Assembly (NCBI GenBank): GCA_937124965.1 | Contig: CAKZLB010000042.1 | Span: 1-49,262 of the forward strand | DNA: 49,262 nucleotides | Origin: an uncultured Bacteroidota bacterium | GTDB lineage: Bacteria > Bacteroidota > Bacteroidia > NS11-12g > UBA9320 | Direction: 5' to 3' | In this document: positions 1-10,600 of the stretch, one piece after another | Layout: each line of letters begins with the position of its first letter | How positions within the stretch are numbered: the first letter of the stretch is position 1 | Notes under the pieces: model-generated | What the model saw: the letters and a program-made list of their open reading frames with translations, nothing else | The model's database searches: none | Told to the model about the DNA's origin: nothing | Position numbers and translations under genes: made by a program

Positions 1-133
1 TATAAAACAGCGGTATGAGATAGATTTATTGCTCCAATCAATCGTTCTCGAATCACGCCTGTAGTCGGTGTTTTCACAGACGTCTTATTGTGCGGAAATC
101 CTGAATGACGAGTTGCAACAAGAATCCTATGAC
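1..133. other. Left-edge sequence, not assigned
   Basis: On the plus strand one frame is open from base 2 to a TAG at about 62-64 and could be the end of a gene from outside. On the minus strand another frame is open to the edge downstream of the methylase gene. Neither shows a recognisable motif over so few codons. Confidence 0.3.
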
Positions 134-835
134 CTACAACCCAACCACAAACACCGCAGGTCTTTTGTGCAAATGCTCTTCGTTGTCTGACCACTTACTT
201 AGTGGCTTTGTTGTAATGGATTCACTTTCTAGCGTTAAATCAACTCCAACACACAGCTTTGTTGTAGCAGGAAATTGTTGCTTTAATTCCGCAATAAATG
301 CGGCATTTCGATACGGTGTTTCAATAAATATTTGCGTCTCATTTCTCGACAAATCTGAAAGTGCTTGTTTGAGTTTTTTCCGTTTGAGCTGATTGTCGTG
401 CGGTAAATACCCATGAAATTTAAAATTTTGTCCATTAAAACCAGACGCCATCAACGTCATCATCACCGATGAAAACCCAACTAATGGAACCACTTCAATT
501 CCTTTTTGATGCGCAAATTTTACAACCTGATTTCCAGGGTCTGCAACACATGGTAAGCCAGCATCAGACAAAAGACCGACATCTTTACCGTTCAAACAGG
601 CATTCAAATAACCGGGATAATCGGTTACTTCCGAATGTTTTCCAATAAAATGAAAGACAAAGTCGTTTTGATGAATTGGAGATTCAATTGCTTTCAGAAA
701 TGCTCGTGCTGGCTTTTCATTTTCAACAACAAACTCATCCAGTTGATAGATTATATCCAAATTGTATTTAGGTATAAACGCAATGTTGTTTTCACCTAAA
801 AATGAAGGAATCAAGTATAATTTGCCTTTTGACAA
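134..835 (-). CDS. SAM-dependent methyltransferase, tetrapyrrole-methylase fold, RsmI-like
   Basis: This 233-residue protein has the fold of the tetrapyrrole (corrin/porphyrin) methylases, and its closest well-known relative is RsmI, which 2'-O-methylates C1402 of 16S rRNA. The motif SDAGLPCVADPG (about residues 91-102) corresponds to the SDAGTP.ISDPG motif of RsmI, and FIETPYRN (about 170-177) to its FxESPxR motif. The N-terminus reads KGKLYLIPSFLG instead of the usual LYIVATPIGN, and the protein is shorter than RsmI (about 280 residues). Bacteroidota commonly carry such a short paralogue beside true RsmI, so an rRNA substrate is an inference. It lies 13 bp downstream of the S41 peptidase gene on the same strand and may be co-transcribed with it. 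Confidence 0.8.
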   Translation of the reverse strand: MSKGKLYLIPSFLGENNIAFIPKYNLDIIYQLDEFVVENEKPARAFLKAIESPIHQNDFVFHFIGKHSEVTDYPGYLNACLNGKDVGLLSDAGLPCVADPGNQVVKFAHQKGIEVVPLVGFSSVMMTLMASGFNGQNFKFHGYLPHDNQLKRKKLKQALSDLSRNETQIFIETPYRNAAFIAELKQQFPATTKLCVGVDLTLESESITTKPLSKWSDNEEHLHKRPAVFVVGL

Positions 836-848
836 TTGGAAATGCTCG

Positions 849-2936
849 TTAAATCAAGTCTTCTGCAACTTGAATTGTTTCATACAAATACACATCTTTT
901 TTCAGGGACTTATGCCATTCTTCAGCTCGTACAGCTTTCGTTGAGTCCTTTTTAATAACGTCTTCATCAGCCTTTAGAGTCTTAATGTCAAGTTCCTCAA
1001 ATGGCTTAAAAAGCTTTTTATACTCATCAGAAATCACTCGATTTCTCTCAACTTCATCCTGATATTGTTTTAGGTTTAACGTAAAAAGAGTTTTATCTCT
1101 TTGCTCTTTCCAACGAATTGCATTGGCATCTATTTCCTTGAAAATAGGACTTTCAGAAATACGATTTTGACTGGCAGTAACCGTAGATTTAAACTTTGAC
1201 ATTCGCGTCTTGTCAACACCATAGTTCGCTGGTTCAATTTTATCCCATTGTAAACTATTGTCTTGTTCCTTTTCTCCTGTCGGAATGTAGGTATAGTTGT
1301 CAGGCCAAATAATATCGGGAGTAACACCTTTTAGCTGCGTTGCGCCACCATTAACTCTATAAAACTTTTGAGTAGTAATTTTTAACGCTCCTAAATCTGG
1401 ATAACCTTTACCTCTGATTGATCTATTTAAGTCAAAAAACTGTTGTACACTTCCTTTTCCGTGCGTAGTATGCGAGCCAACAATGATACCTCGGCCATAG
1501 TCCTGAATAGCAGCTGCAAGAATTTCACTCGCAGAAGCACTAAACTCATTGACCATGATAACCACAGGTAGATCCCATAGAACACCTTTGTCTTCATCCT
1601 TCAGGATTCTAGGGTCTCGATTACGCGCTTTCACTTGAACTACAGGGCCTTTGTCAATAAAGAAACCAGCAATTTCAACAACGTCTTGAAGCGATCCACC
1701 GCCATTGTTTCGCAGATCAAAGATTAAAGATTTGGCACCTTCTTTTTTTAGTTTTTCTAACTCCTTTTTTACATCCATAGAACTTGATCGTCCTCCTTCA
1801 GCATTAAAATCAGCGTAGAAACTAGGCAAGTATAAATACCCAATTTTGTCTTTTGATTTATCTTTTAGCATTACAGACTTGGCGTATGTTTCTTCTAAAA
1901 GAACCACGTCTCTTATGATTGGAATTACTTTTACAGTTCCGTCAGGTTTTTTGACGGTAAGCCTAACTTCAGTCCCTTTATCACCACGGATTAATTTAAC
2001 CGCATCGTCTATTCGTGCATTTACAATGTCTACCGCTTCTTCTTTTCCTTGAGCTACTTTTAAGATTAAGTCGTTTGCTTTTAATTCCCCTTGGAGTGCT
2101 GATGGTGAACCCGGAACGATTGAAGTTACTCGAATGTAACCGTCTTTTTCTTGCAGCTGAGCTCCAATACCTTGTAGCTGGCCACTCATTCGAATGTCAA
2201 AATTTTCTTTGTCAGCCGGAGGAAAGTATGTCGTATGTGGGTCGTAAAGAGTAGTTATTGCATTCACGTAGGTAGTTAAGCGCTCTTTTCTGTCTAATTT
2301 TTTCAATCGTTCAAACCAATCGTCATGATTTTTTAAAACAGCTTCACGAGTTTCCTTTTCAATTTGCTCAAACGTTTTTATTTCTTCTGTATTTGACGAA
2401 TCGTTAGATTTAGCCTCTTCAACTTTTAATGCAGTGGCCACCCTAGTCATGACATTATACTTCAGATATTTGTGCCAGCGAGTCTTAAGTTCCATTTCAT
2501 CTTTTGCAAAAGGAAGGTCTTCATCAAAGTTGACACTATCTATTAGTTCAAAGTTGAAAGGGTTTTCTAAAATTTCACGGTAAAACTCTTGGCAGAGATC
2601 AATGCGATTTGTTAAAACATCTAAGCTTTTATTAAAGAAAGCATAATTGCCATTGATAGTTTCGTCATCAATTTTGTCCTTAAAAGTAGAGAGTTCATCA
2701 ACATCAGACTGAATTAAAAATCTTTTATTGCCATCAACAAATTCTAAGTAATGATCGAATGCGCGCTCGCTCATTTCGTCGTTAATTTCAAGGGGTGCAA
2801 AGTGCATATAATCAAGATTTTCTTTGATTACCTTCAACAAAACTTCCTCTCCTGTATTTTGGTTCTTTAGTATAAACCCCCAGCTAATTAGAGAAACAGG
2901 GACTACAACCATTAAAACTTTTATAAACTTCTGCAT
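849..2936 (-). CDS. Carboxy-terminal processing peptidase (S41A, Tsp/Prc type)
   Basis: A 695-residue periplasmic serine protease of the Tsp/Prc family, which degrades or trims proteins from an exposed C-terminus. The N-terminus is a single hydrophobic signal/anchor (residues about 5-22). An N-terminal Tsp domain follows, then a PDZ domain (from about IGAQLQEKDGYIRVTSI to IRGDKGTEV), then the S41 catalytic core. The core shows VNEFSASASE, in which the middle Ser is the predicted nucleophile, and THGKGSVQ, whose Lys is the general base. The Ser-Lys spacing is one residue longer than in E. coli Tsp. A C-terminal Prc-type region follows with many charged residues. The length matches the family (650-740). 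It is divergent from the M13 peptidase across an intergenic stretch of about 210 bp. Confidence 0.93.
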   Translation of the reverse strand: MQKFIKVLMVVVPVSLISWGFILKNQNTGEEVLLKVIKENLDYMHFAPLEINDEMSERAFDHYLEFVDGNKRFLIQSDVDELSTFKDKIDDETINGNYAFFNKSLDVLTNRIDLCQEFYREILENPFNFELIDSVNFDEDLPFAKDEMELKTRWHKYLKYNVMTRVATALKVEEAKSNDSSNTEEIKTFEQIEKETREAVLKNHDDWFERLKKLDRKERLTTYVNAITTLYDPHTTYFPPADKENFDIRMSGQLQGIGAQLQEKDGYIRVTSIVPGSPSALQGELKANDLILKVAQGKEEAVDIVNARIDDAVKLIRGDKGTEVRLTVKKPDGTVKVIPIIRDVVLLEETYAKSVMLKDKSKDKIGYLYLPSFYADFNAEGGRSSSMDVKKELEKLKKEGAKSLIFDLRNNGGGSLQDVVEIAGFFIDKGPVVQVKARNRDPRILKDEDKGVLWDLPVVIMVNEFSASASEILAAAIQDYGRGIIVGSHTTHGKGSVQQFFDLNRSIRGKGYPDLGALKITTQKFYRVNGGATQLKGVTPDIIWPDNYTYIPTGEKEQDNSLQWDKIEPANYGVDKTRMSKFKSTVTASQNRISESPIFKEIDANAIRWKEQRDKTLFTLNLKQYQDEVERNRVISDEYKKLFKPFEELDIKTLKADEDVIKKDSTKAVRAEEWHKSLKKDVYLYETIQVAEDLI

Positions 2937-3150
2937 ATTGACTCTTTATATTTAATCAAGAAAAACTTCAGATGGCAAATCACGCAATTTTTGCCAACAA
3001 CAAAAATGATGATTTAATCTTACTATCAATCTCAACGTAATAATAACAATTGAGGTCTCAAAAGTTCGGGTTTTTCGATGTTTAAGGGCTATTGAACGAT
3101 AAAGTATAATCGAACAAGTAAAAGTATTTTCTTTGCACCACCGTAAAATA

Positions 3151-5190
3151 ATGCGAATGAAGAAGCTTGTAATTGCCATAATGGGTTCGATATTGTTTTC
3201 TCAATGTCAAACAGCTAAGCAAAAAAGTGTAAAAGTAGAGGACGAACCGGTTGCGTTTTCGTTAGATAATATTAACACAGACGTGGATGCTTGTGATAAT
3301 TTTTATTCGTACTCGATTGGCAATTGGCAAAAAATGAATCCAGTACCACCAACAGAAGGTCGCTGGATGAGTTTTAACATTCTGGCCGAGGACAATCGTG
3401 ATAAAATTCAAGCTATTTTAGACGAAGCGTTAACAGCAAATCGTCCTGCAAAAGGAAGTGATTTACAACTTATTCAGGATTTTTATAAGTCAGCTCTTGA
3501 TACTGCAACACGCAACGAAAAGTCATTCGAAGCTTTATTGCCGATATTAGAAGACATTGATCAAATAACAGACATAGCAGATTTAAATACCACGTTTGCG
3601 CGTTTGCGAAAATCACGAGTTTCAACTCCAATCGCTATGTACGTTGGGGTTGATGATGAAAATAGCAGCAGTCACATTGTAAATGCAAGTCAATCAGGTC
3701 TCACTCTTGGAGATAAAAGTTATTATTTGAAATCTGAAGAAAAGTTTGTCGCGATTCGCCAGAAGTACACTGAGCATATTGATGCGATTTTTCAATTAGC
3801 TCATATTTACATTCCAGAAGCGGGGAATCGAATTTTGGCCTTAGAAACTCAGTTAGCTGAAATTAGTTGGGATCGCAAAGACTTGAGAGATGCTGACAAA
3901 ACCTACAACAAAATGGCGGTTGAAGAATTTGACAACATGTTGAGCGATATTGACATCCAAAGCATATTAAAGGTGATGAATTTAGACGCAGCGGGTGAAT
4001 TGATTGTTGGGCCAGTAAGTTACTATGAGCAGTTAGATAAGTTAATTCCTGAAGTTCCAATAGACGACTGGAAACTGTATTTGAAGTGGCATGTATTTGC
4101 AAGTTTTTCAGCACATATTAATGATGAATTCGAACGAAAGAATTTCGAATTTTTCAGCACTGAAATGCAAGGAGTGAAAGAAATGCGTTCACGAAAGGAA
4201 CGAATATTAAGAACAGTGGATGGTAATTTAGGAAATCCATTAGGAAAACTATTTGTAGAAAAACATTTTCCGAAAGAATCAAAAGTATACATGACCAATC
4301 TAATTGAGAACTTGCGATCGGCATATAAAGAAAGCATTGAAAACTTGACTTGGATGGGGGACGAAACGAAGGAGAAGGCAAAGAAAAAGTTGGCATCGTT
4401 TACCTATAAAATTGGGTATCCAGATGAGTGGAAAGATTACTCGTCTATTACTATTGAACCAGATAACTACTTGCAAAACTTGTTAAATGTTGCAGAGTTT
4501 AGTTTTAATGAAATGACGAGCAAACTAGGCAAACCAGTTGACAAAAAAGAGTGGCACATGTCGCCACAAACGGTAAATGCATATTACAATCGGAGCGGCA
4601 ATGAAATTGTTTTTCCAGCAGGAATATTGCAACCTCCCTTTTTCCATCCGAGCTTTGACGATGCGATTAACTATGGAGGTATTGGAGCTGTAATTGGTCA
4701 TGAATTTACTCATGGTTTTGATGACCAAGGTGCAAAATACGATTGGGATGGAAACAAAAATGATTGGTGGACAGCTGAGGATAAAGAGCGATTTAATGCT
4801 TTAACAAAACTGCTTGCGGATCAATATAGCAGTTATGAAGTTTTACCAGGAGAGTTTGTCAATGGAGAAATGACACTCGGAGAAAACATTGCGGATTTAG
4901 GTGGATTAACATTGGCATACATGGCGCTCGAAAATGTTATGAAGAACAAGAAAGATCCTAAAATCGATGGGTTTACATGGAATCAACGCTTTTTCTTAGG
5001 TTGGGCCAACGTGTGGAAGGGGAACATAACTGACGAAGCATTGAGAAATAGAATATTGACAGACCCACACTCGCCGGGAGAGCAAAGAGTAATAGGACCA
5101 TTGGTAAATCTTCCTCAATTTGAAGAGGCCTTTGGATGTAAAGAAGGGTTAATGTACAAGCCTGAAAAAGAGCGAATTAAAATCTGGTAA
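3151..5190 (+). CDS. M13 family zinc metallopeptidase, lipoprotein (PepO/neprilysin-like)
   Basis: A neprilysin-type zinc endopeptidase of 679 residues, predicted to be lipid-anchored in the envelope and to cleave oligopeptides. From the chosen ATG the protein begins MRMKKLVIAIMGSILFSQC, a lipoprotein signal with a cysteine right after the hydrophobic core. A longer frame from a TTG at 3133 adds only six residues and spoils the signal; ATG 3157 is equally possible. The catalytic motif HEFTH is at about residues 517-521 with the third zinc ligand in ENIAD (Glu about 578). The substrate-binding NAYY motif is present upstream. The C-terminus ends ..KERIKIW, with the terminal tryptophan typical of M13 enzymes. 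All key residues are intact. Confidence 0.94.
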   Translation: MRMKKLVIAIMGSILFSQCQTAKQKSVKVEDEPVAFSLDNINTDVDACDNFYSYSIGNWQKMNPVPPTEGRWMSFNILAEDNRDKIQAILDEALTANRPAKGSDLQLIQDFYKSALDTATRNEKSFEALLPILEDIDQITDIADLNTTFARLRKSRVSTPIAMYVGVDDENSSSHIVNASQSGLTLGDKSYYLKSEEKFVAIRQKYTEHIDAIFQLAHIYIPEAGNRILALETQLAEISWDRKDLRDADKTYNKMAVEEFDNMLSDIDIQSILKVMNLDAAGELIVGPVSYYEQLDKLIPEVPIDDWKLYLKWHVFASFSAHINDEFERKNFEFFSTEMQGVKEMRSRKERILRTVDGNLGNPLGKLFVEKHFPKESKVYMTNLIENLRSAYKESIENLTWMGDETKEKAKKKLASFTYKIGYPDEWKDYSSITIEPDNYLQNLLNVAEFSFNEMTSKLGKPVDKKEWHMSPQTVNAYYNRSGNEIVFPAGILQPPFFHPSFDDAINYGGIGAVIGHEFTHGFDDQGAKYDWDGNKNDWWTAEDKERFNALTKLLADQYSSYEVLPGEFVNGEMTLGENIADLGGLTLAYMALENVMKNKKDPKIDGFTWNQRFFLGWANVWKGNITDEALRNRILTDPHSPGEQRVIGPLVNLPQFEEAFGCKEGLMYKPEKERIKIW

Positions 5191-5346
5191 ACTCCTTCGT
5201 AAAAAAATATCCAAGAATTTAAAATCCGATTGGTGCAACTTCTCGTACTATTTTTAGACAAAAGAGTAGAGTTAGTTTAAGGTTTTTGAATTGTCAAATA
5301 ATTATAAAAATAGCAAAGCCTGCTTATTCATACTTAACTTTGCCCA

Positions 5347-6636
5347 ATGGCTAGAATACTACTATATACTGCAACCATGTTGGTTTGTTTCAGTGCGTTT
5401 GCACAGGACACCATCCGTATAATGCATTACAATTTGCTTAATTATCGAAACACGACAAACCAATGTACAAACTCAACAAACAACCCTGATAAAAAGGACG
5501 GATTTTTAAGCCAAATTGTCTCGTTTGTTGAACCTGATATCTTAACAGTTAATGAAATGGGAGCAAATTGGCTGAACCCAAATAAGCTCTTAACAAACGC
5601 ATTAAATAAAGGTGGAGTAACTCATTTCGAGCAAGCAGAATTTGCCAATAATAGTTTTAGTAGTCTCACCAATATGTTGTTTTACAACAATCAAAAACTT
5701 GATATCTATAGTCAAGATATAATTTCCAAAGATTTAAATAATGCAGACTTAGTTCGTGTCATCGACGTCTACACGCTATTCGTCAAGAATGGAGGACTAG
5801 GTACTGGAGATACAACGTTTTTAACAATTTTCGTTGCCCATTTAAAAGCGGGTTCAAGTAGTTCAGACAAAGAACAAAGAGCAAAGATGACAGCTGCTGC
5901 GATGGATTATTTGGATAAAAATCACGTTGCTCATAATTACTTCTTTGCAGGTGATTTTAATATTCAGACACATAGCGAAGAATGTTATCAGATTCTAACA
6001 AAAAACACCAACTCAACAATTCGCTTTTTTGATCCAAAAGAGGCACCAGGAAGTTGGAACAACAACAGTACTTACTCTAATTTGCATACTCAAAGTACCC
6101 ATGATGGTGATTCAAGAGGCGGATGTTTTAGTACAGGTGGAATGGATGACCGATTTGATTTTATATTATGTGGGAAAGAAGTGCTAGACGAGACTTATGG
6201 TGTCAAATATGTAGAAGATAGTTACATAGCACTTGGTCAGGATAGTAGAAGATTTAATGGAAACATAAAACTACCAACGAGCAACATTATTCCAGCAACC
6301 GTATCGAATGCGATGTATGAAATGTCAGACCACCTTCCTGTAATACTTGAGGTGAGTGTTAAAGATCCAACGGTTAGTGTAAGTGACAAAACCACAGTTA
6401 GCAAACTATTTGTTCGGTACCTATCAGATGGAAACATCGAAATGGATCTGCCACAACACCTTGAGGTGACAGAAGTTGTACTAAGGGATAACTTAGGCAA
6501 AAATGTATCTACTAGCATAGTAGTTTTGAACGACAAAATTCGCCTTACTAATGGAACACTACCAGCAGGTATTTATTACATACAAGTCAAATTAAATAAC
6601 AACGAAATAGTAACGAACAAAATAAGCGTACACTAA
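5347..6636 (+). CDS. Secreted endonuclease/exonuclease/phosphatase-fold protein with T9SS C-terminal domain
   Basis: A 429-residue secreted hydrolase. Residues 1-20 (MARILLYTATMLVCFSAFAQ) are a signal peptide. Residues about 24-340 form the EEP fold of DNase I and sphingomyelinases, with MHYNLLNYR, VNEMG (metal-binding Glu), AGDFNIQ (Asp/Asn pair) and the C-terminal MSDHLPVI (catalytic His). The last ~75 residues are a T9SS type A sorting domain ending GIYYIQVKLN..IVTNKISVH, predicting export by the type IX system and surface attachment or release. The substrate (DNA, sphingomyelin or another phosphodiester) cannot be told from sequence. The next gene starts 3 bp downstream, so the two are probably one operon. 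A TAACTTTG element at 5335-5342 sits just 4 nt before this ATG, leaving almost no leader. Confidence 0.9.
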   Translation: MARILLYTATMLVCFSAFAQDTIRIMHYNLLNYRNTTNQCTNSTNNPDKKDGFLSQIVSFVEPDILTVNEMGANWLNPNKLLTNALNKGGVTHFEQAEFANNSFSSLTNMLFYNNQKLDIYSQDIISKDLNNADLVRVIDVYTLFVKNGGLGTGDTTFLTIFVAHLKAGSSSSDKEQRAKMTAAAMDYLDKNHVAHNYFFAGDFNIQTHSEECYQILTKNTNSTIRFFDPKEAPGSWNNNSTYSNLHTQSTHDGDSRGGCFSTGGMDDRFDFILCGKEVLDETYGVKYVEDSYIALGQDSRRFNGNIKLPTSNIIPATVSNAMYEMSDHLPVILEVSVKDPTVSVSDKTTVSKLFVRYLSDGNIEMDLPQHLEVTEVVLRDNLGKNVSTSIVVLNDKIRLTNGTLPAGIYYIQVKLNNNEIVTNKISVH

Positions 6637-6639
6637 TTA

Positions 6640-7527
6640 ATGAAACTAAAAGAAGTCATATCCTTATGCCTAATATTGGCGGCAATGCTTGTTTCGAGCA
6701 ACGCTATGGGACAATATTCTTTTAGTAGAAAACCAAGCATCGAAAAGTTTTTTCATGTTGGTGGAGCTTACTTTTTTGGTGACTTGGGTGGGAGAAATCG
6801 AAACTCGGTTTTGATAATGGGTTATGAGGAAATAGACATTGTCAAAACAAAACCCAATCTTGGTTTCGGGCTAAGAAGGAACTTTAATAAATATATATCT
6901 ATACGAGGTAATTTCAATTACGCTCAGTTGCAAGAGAATGATGCGCTTTCAGTTTCAAAAGGAAGACGAAATAGAAATTTAGAGTTTCGTACTAACATTT
7001 ATGAATTGACCATTACACCAGAAATTCGTGTAGCCCGTTTTGACATAGATACCAAGCGAAGACGAAGTACTTGGGAGTATTACGTTTTTGGAGGAGTTGG
7101 AGCATTTTATCATAACCCCAAAACGCATTATAAAGGGCAATATGTTGCACTTCGTCCGCTTGGGACGGAAGGTCAAGGAATAAAAGAAAACACTAAACTG
7201 TATTCGCCAGTTGCGATTTGTCTTCCTGTTGGAGGAGGATTAAGGTTAGGTATAAACTACACAAAGAGTATTTTTTGTGAAATTAGTTATCGGATAACAA
7301 GCACCGACTATATTGATGATGTTAGTACTCAATACTATTCCAGAGAGTCGTTAGCCAACGAGAGAGGCCAAGCCGCGGCAGATTTGAGTTACAGAGGTCC
7401 AAAAGAAAGATACAAGAATGGAGCAGACCGGGGGAATAAATTCAACAATGACAGTTATTTATTTTTTGCAGTGGGTTTTGCGACGTCATTAAAAAGTATC
7501 AAACCTAGACGCTATAACGGCCAGTAA
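6640..7527 (+). CDS. DUF6089 family outer-membrane protein
   Basis: A 295-residue secreted protein with a signal peptide (residues 1-24, cleaved after SNAMG or nearby). The family hallmark is visible: a GGAYFFGDLGG start, a beta-rich middle, the YVFGGVGAFYHNPK segment and LRPLGTEGQG at about residues 170-180. These are typical of DUF6089 proteins, a Bacteroidota family predicted to form an outer-membrane beta-barrel of unknown function. It follows the secreted EEP-fold gene by 3 bp. The C-terminus (..YLFFAVGFATSLKSIKPRR) looks like a last barrel strand followed by a short basic tail. Confidence 0.85.
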   Translation: MKLKEVISLCLILAAMLVSSNAMGQYSFSRKPSIEKFFHVGGAYFFGDLGGRNRNSVLIMGYEEIDIVKTKPNLGFGLRRNFNKYISIRGNFNYAQLQENDALSVSKGRRNRNLEFRTNIYELTITPEIRVARFDIDTKRRRSTWEYYVFGGVGAFYHNPKTHYKGQYVALRPLGTEGQGIKENTKLYSPVAICLPVGGGLRLGINYTKSIFCEISYRITSTDYIDDVSTQYYSRESLANERGQAAADLSYRGPKERYKNGADRGNKFNNDSYLFFAVGFATSLKSIKPRRYNGQ

Positions 7528-7554
7528 ACTCTTAATTACACTAAATAAACCATA

Positions 7555-7590
7555 TGTAACGAAAAATAGATGTTTCGTTGCTTTTAATTA
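7555..7590 (+). terminator. Weak candidate terminator after the EEP/DUF6089 pair
   Basis: A seven-base-pair inverted repeat AACGAAA / TTTCGTT (7558-7564 and 7573-7579) with an 8-nt loop is followed by GCTTTTAATTAATT. It lies about 30 bp after the DUF6089 stop codon. The stem is AT-rich and the U-tract short, so this is tentative. Confidence 0.4.
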
Positions 7591-7649
7591 ATTATCGCAG
7601 AATCGATGAATTCCTCAATTAATATTGTTCATCCAAAAATAATATTGTT

Positions 7650-10600
7650 ATGCGAAAGATTCTTCAGTTGTTTATTCTTGCCGGCCTAGTTCTAATTTCC
7701 TGTAATAATTCGTCGAAATTTCCAGTATATAATCCAGAGTTCGTAAAACATATTTCCGCGTACACCACAGGAGTGGTTTATAGGAACTCAAGCATTCAAA
7801 TCATTCTAGCAGAATCGGTTACCGACAAAAAAAGAGAAAAAACAGACCCAAACGATTTATTAGACTTTAGTCCATCAATAAAAGGAAATGCAACTTGGGT
7901 AGACAACAGGACGATTAAATTTGAGCCTGAATCTGAATTGTCACGTGGCACGGTGTTTCAAGGGGTTTTTTATCTCGGAAAGGTACAACAGGTTAAAAGA
8001 GAACTAAAGAAGTTCCCGTTCAGATTTGAAACGCGTCAACAAGTTCTTCAACTAAACCTGAAAGGGTTAGTTACATATCCGGACAATAACCCGAAGTATC
8101 GCTTGTTGGTTGGTAGCGTATCTACCAATGATCTAGAAGACCAAGAACTAATCGCTGAAACCATGGAAGTGACCATAGGCGAAAAAACTCTTCCAATAAA
8201 ATGGATTGGAAATACACGCCAAAATTTTCAATTTAAAATTGATAGTATCGAGAGAAATGAAAGCGACAAAAAGTTATTTATTAAGATTGATGGAAAGCCT
8301 GTAGAGTCGGAAAGCAAAGAAACGCGTATTGTAAATGTACCTGGAATGGGCATCTTTGGATTGGAAAACATTGAGGTCACACATGAACCAGATCAAAAAG
8401 TTGAATTGTATTTTTCTGAAAACCTAAACAGCTTGCAAAGCTTAGCAGGACTAATCTTACTGGACAGTAATAAAATAGAAAATTATGAACTATCTGGTAA
8501 TAAAGTTACAATTTACCCAGAAAAAAGAATTTCTGGAGATCACGAAATATTTTGTTCGGCAGATATTAAAAACTACGCAGGCTACAGGCTAAAGAAGTCG
8601 CAATCAAGAACGGTGTTTTTTGAAAAAGCCAAACCTAAGTTAAAGATGATTGGCAAAGGGTCTATTGTACCGAATGCTAAAGGAGTTGTGTTTCCGTTTG
8701 AGGCAATGGGATTAAAGGCCGTAGATTTATGGATTTACAGAGTTTATGAAAAGAACATTCCTCAGTTTCTGCAAGTGAACGATTTAGATGGAAATAGTCA
8801 GTTGTCGCGGGTTGGAAAGCTTATTCATAGCGGTAAAGTAGATCTTGCAGAAAACAAAAAACCTCTGGAAAGTGAGTGGACTCGGTACACTTTAAACCTA
8901 AGTAAATATATAAACCAAGAGCCTGGTGCTATTTACAGAGTACTTATTGGATTTAGAAGCTCCTATACATTTTTTGATTGTCCTGAGTCAAATGCAGATT
9001 ATTCGTTAGACGAAGATGGCATGTACTACAACTATTACAACGGTGATAATGATAACTTAGTTGGCTCAACTCCTTGCGATAGTCGGTTTTATTATAGTGG
9101 CTCGCTCTGTCGAAATATTTTAAGTTCTGATGTTGGTTTGATTGTTAAGCGAGGCAAAGATGATAAAACACACGTATTTGCAAGTTCTTTGATTAGTGCC
9201 AGACCGCTAGCGAACATCAAACTAGAATTTTTTACATACCAAAACCAGAGAATATCTGCAACATACACAGATCAACAAGGTATGGCAACTGTAAAATTGA
9301 CAGACGAAGCATATGTTGTTGTGGCAAGTTCAGGTAACCAAAAGGGGTATCTAAAACTTGGAAACGGGCGAAACAACTCAACCTCTAAATTCGATGTTGG
9401 TGGAGTGAATGGAGCATCATCAATAGATGGAATGATTTATACCGAGCGAAGCGTTTGGCGCCCTGGTGATAGCATCTATACTTGTTTTACGCTACAAGAT
9501 CGTGAGAATAAACTTCCTTCAAATGTTCCAGTGACTTTTGAATTGATTAACCCACAAGGTCAAATAGTATCGTCTCGTGTTCGATCAAAAGCAGTGGGAG
9601 ATGTGTATGATTTTAGAACTGCAACTGAAGTGCAATGGGCAACAGGAAACTATACTGCACGGGTTAACGTTGGTGGGTCAACATTCTACAAAACATTAGC
9701 TGTAGAGACGGTTAAACCAAACAGGTTAAAGATTTTACTTAATGTAAAAGATAGCAGTTTGAGCCCAAATCATAAGAATTTCGTGATACTAGAAGGTAAG
9801 TGGTTGCATGGAGCGCCTTCTCCGAATTTGAGATATAACGTCAAAGGTAAAATCAGACCAGTTAAAACGGTGTTCAAAGGATACAAGTCGTTTAACTTTC
9901 AAGACCAAACAAAAAAAACGGAAACCAGAGAATTGGTGCTTTCTGAAGGCGTTTTAGATGAAAATGGTCGAATTACTTTTAGCCCTGAATTTGCGTTAAA
10001 TGACGAAGTTGAAGGAAGTTTAAAAGTAGATTTAATCGCCAAAATATTTGAAAAAGGAGGCAATTTTAGCCAAGATTACGGGACGTTTCCAATTCAAGCT
10101 TATGGAAGCTATGTGGGAGTTCAACCACCAATTGGAAATGAACAAGATAATAGTTTGGAAACAGACCTTAAACATACCTTTAAATTAGTAAACCTTACAT
10201 CGGAAGGGGTGCCATTATCTGGCAAAAAACTTGAAGTAAAGGTGTATAAGATTGACTGGAATTGGTGGTGGGACAATCACCAGAACTTAGCTACATACAT
10301 GCAATCTAGTAGTCTTTTTCCAGTACTGGACACAATTGTAACAACAGATAAAAACGGTTTTGGTGCGACAAATTTTCAACTCCCATATCCAAATTGGGGA
10401 AGGTTTATTATGGTCGTAAAAGACCCAATTTCAAAACATCGAAGTACTCAAACATTTTATGTTGATTGGCCGTATTGGAAACGAGGAAACAGAAACAAAA
10501 CAGAGCAGGCAAAAACGATTGTTCTTTCTAGTAACAAGAAAAAATATGGAGTAAACGAAAAAGTGCAGGTAACGATTCCATCATCGGATTACGGACGCGC

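Noticed and set aside
105-392. Plus-strand 95-codon frame over the methylase gene
   Set aside because: It is antisense to a clear family member and has no motif of its own.
3133-3150. TTG start for the M13 peptidase
   Set aside because: It adds HHRKI before a lipoprotein signal that begins cleanly at ATG 3151 or 3157.
6080-6090. Exact ATTTGCATACT inside the EEP-fold gene
   Set aside because: A single chance copy in chromosomal coding sequence; it shows that only the tandem phased arrays at the element ends carry meaning.
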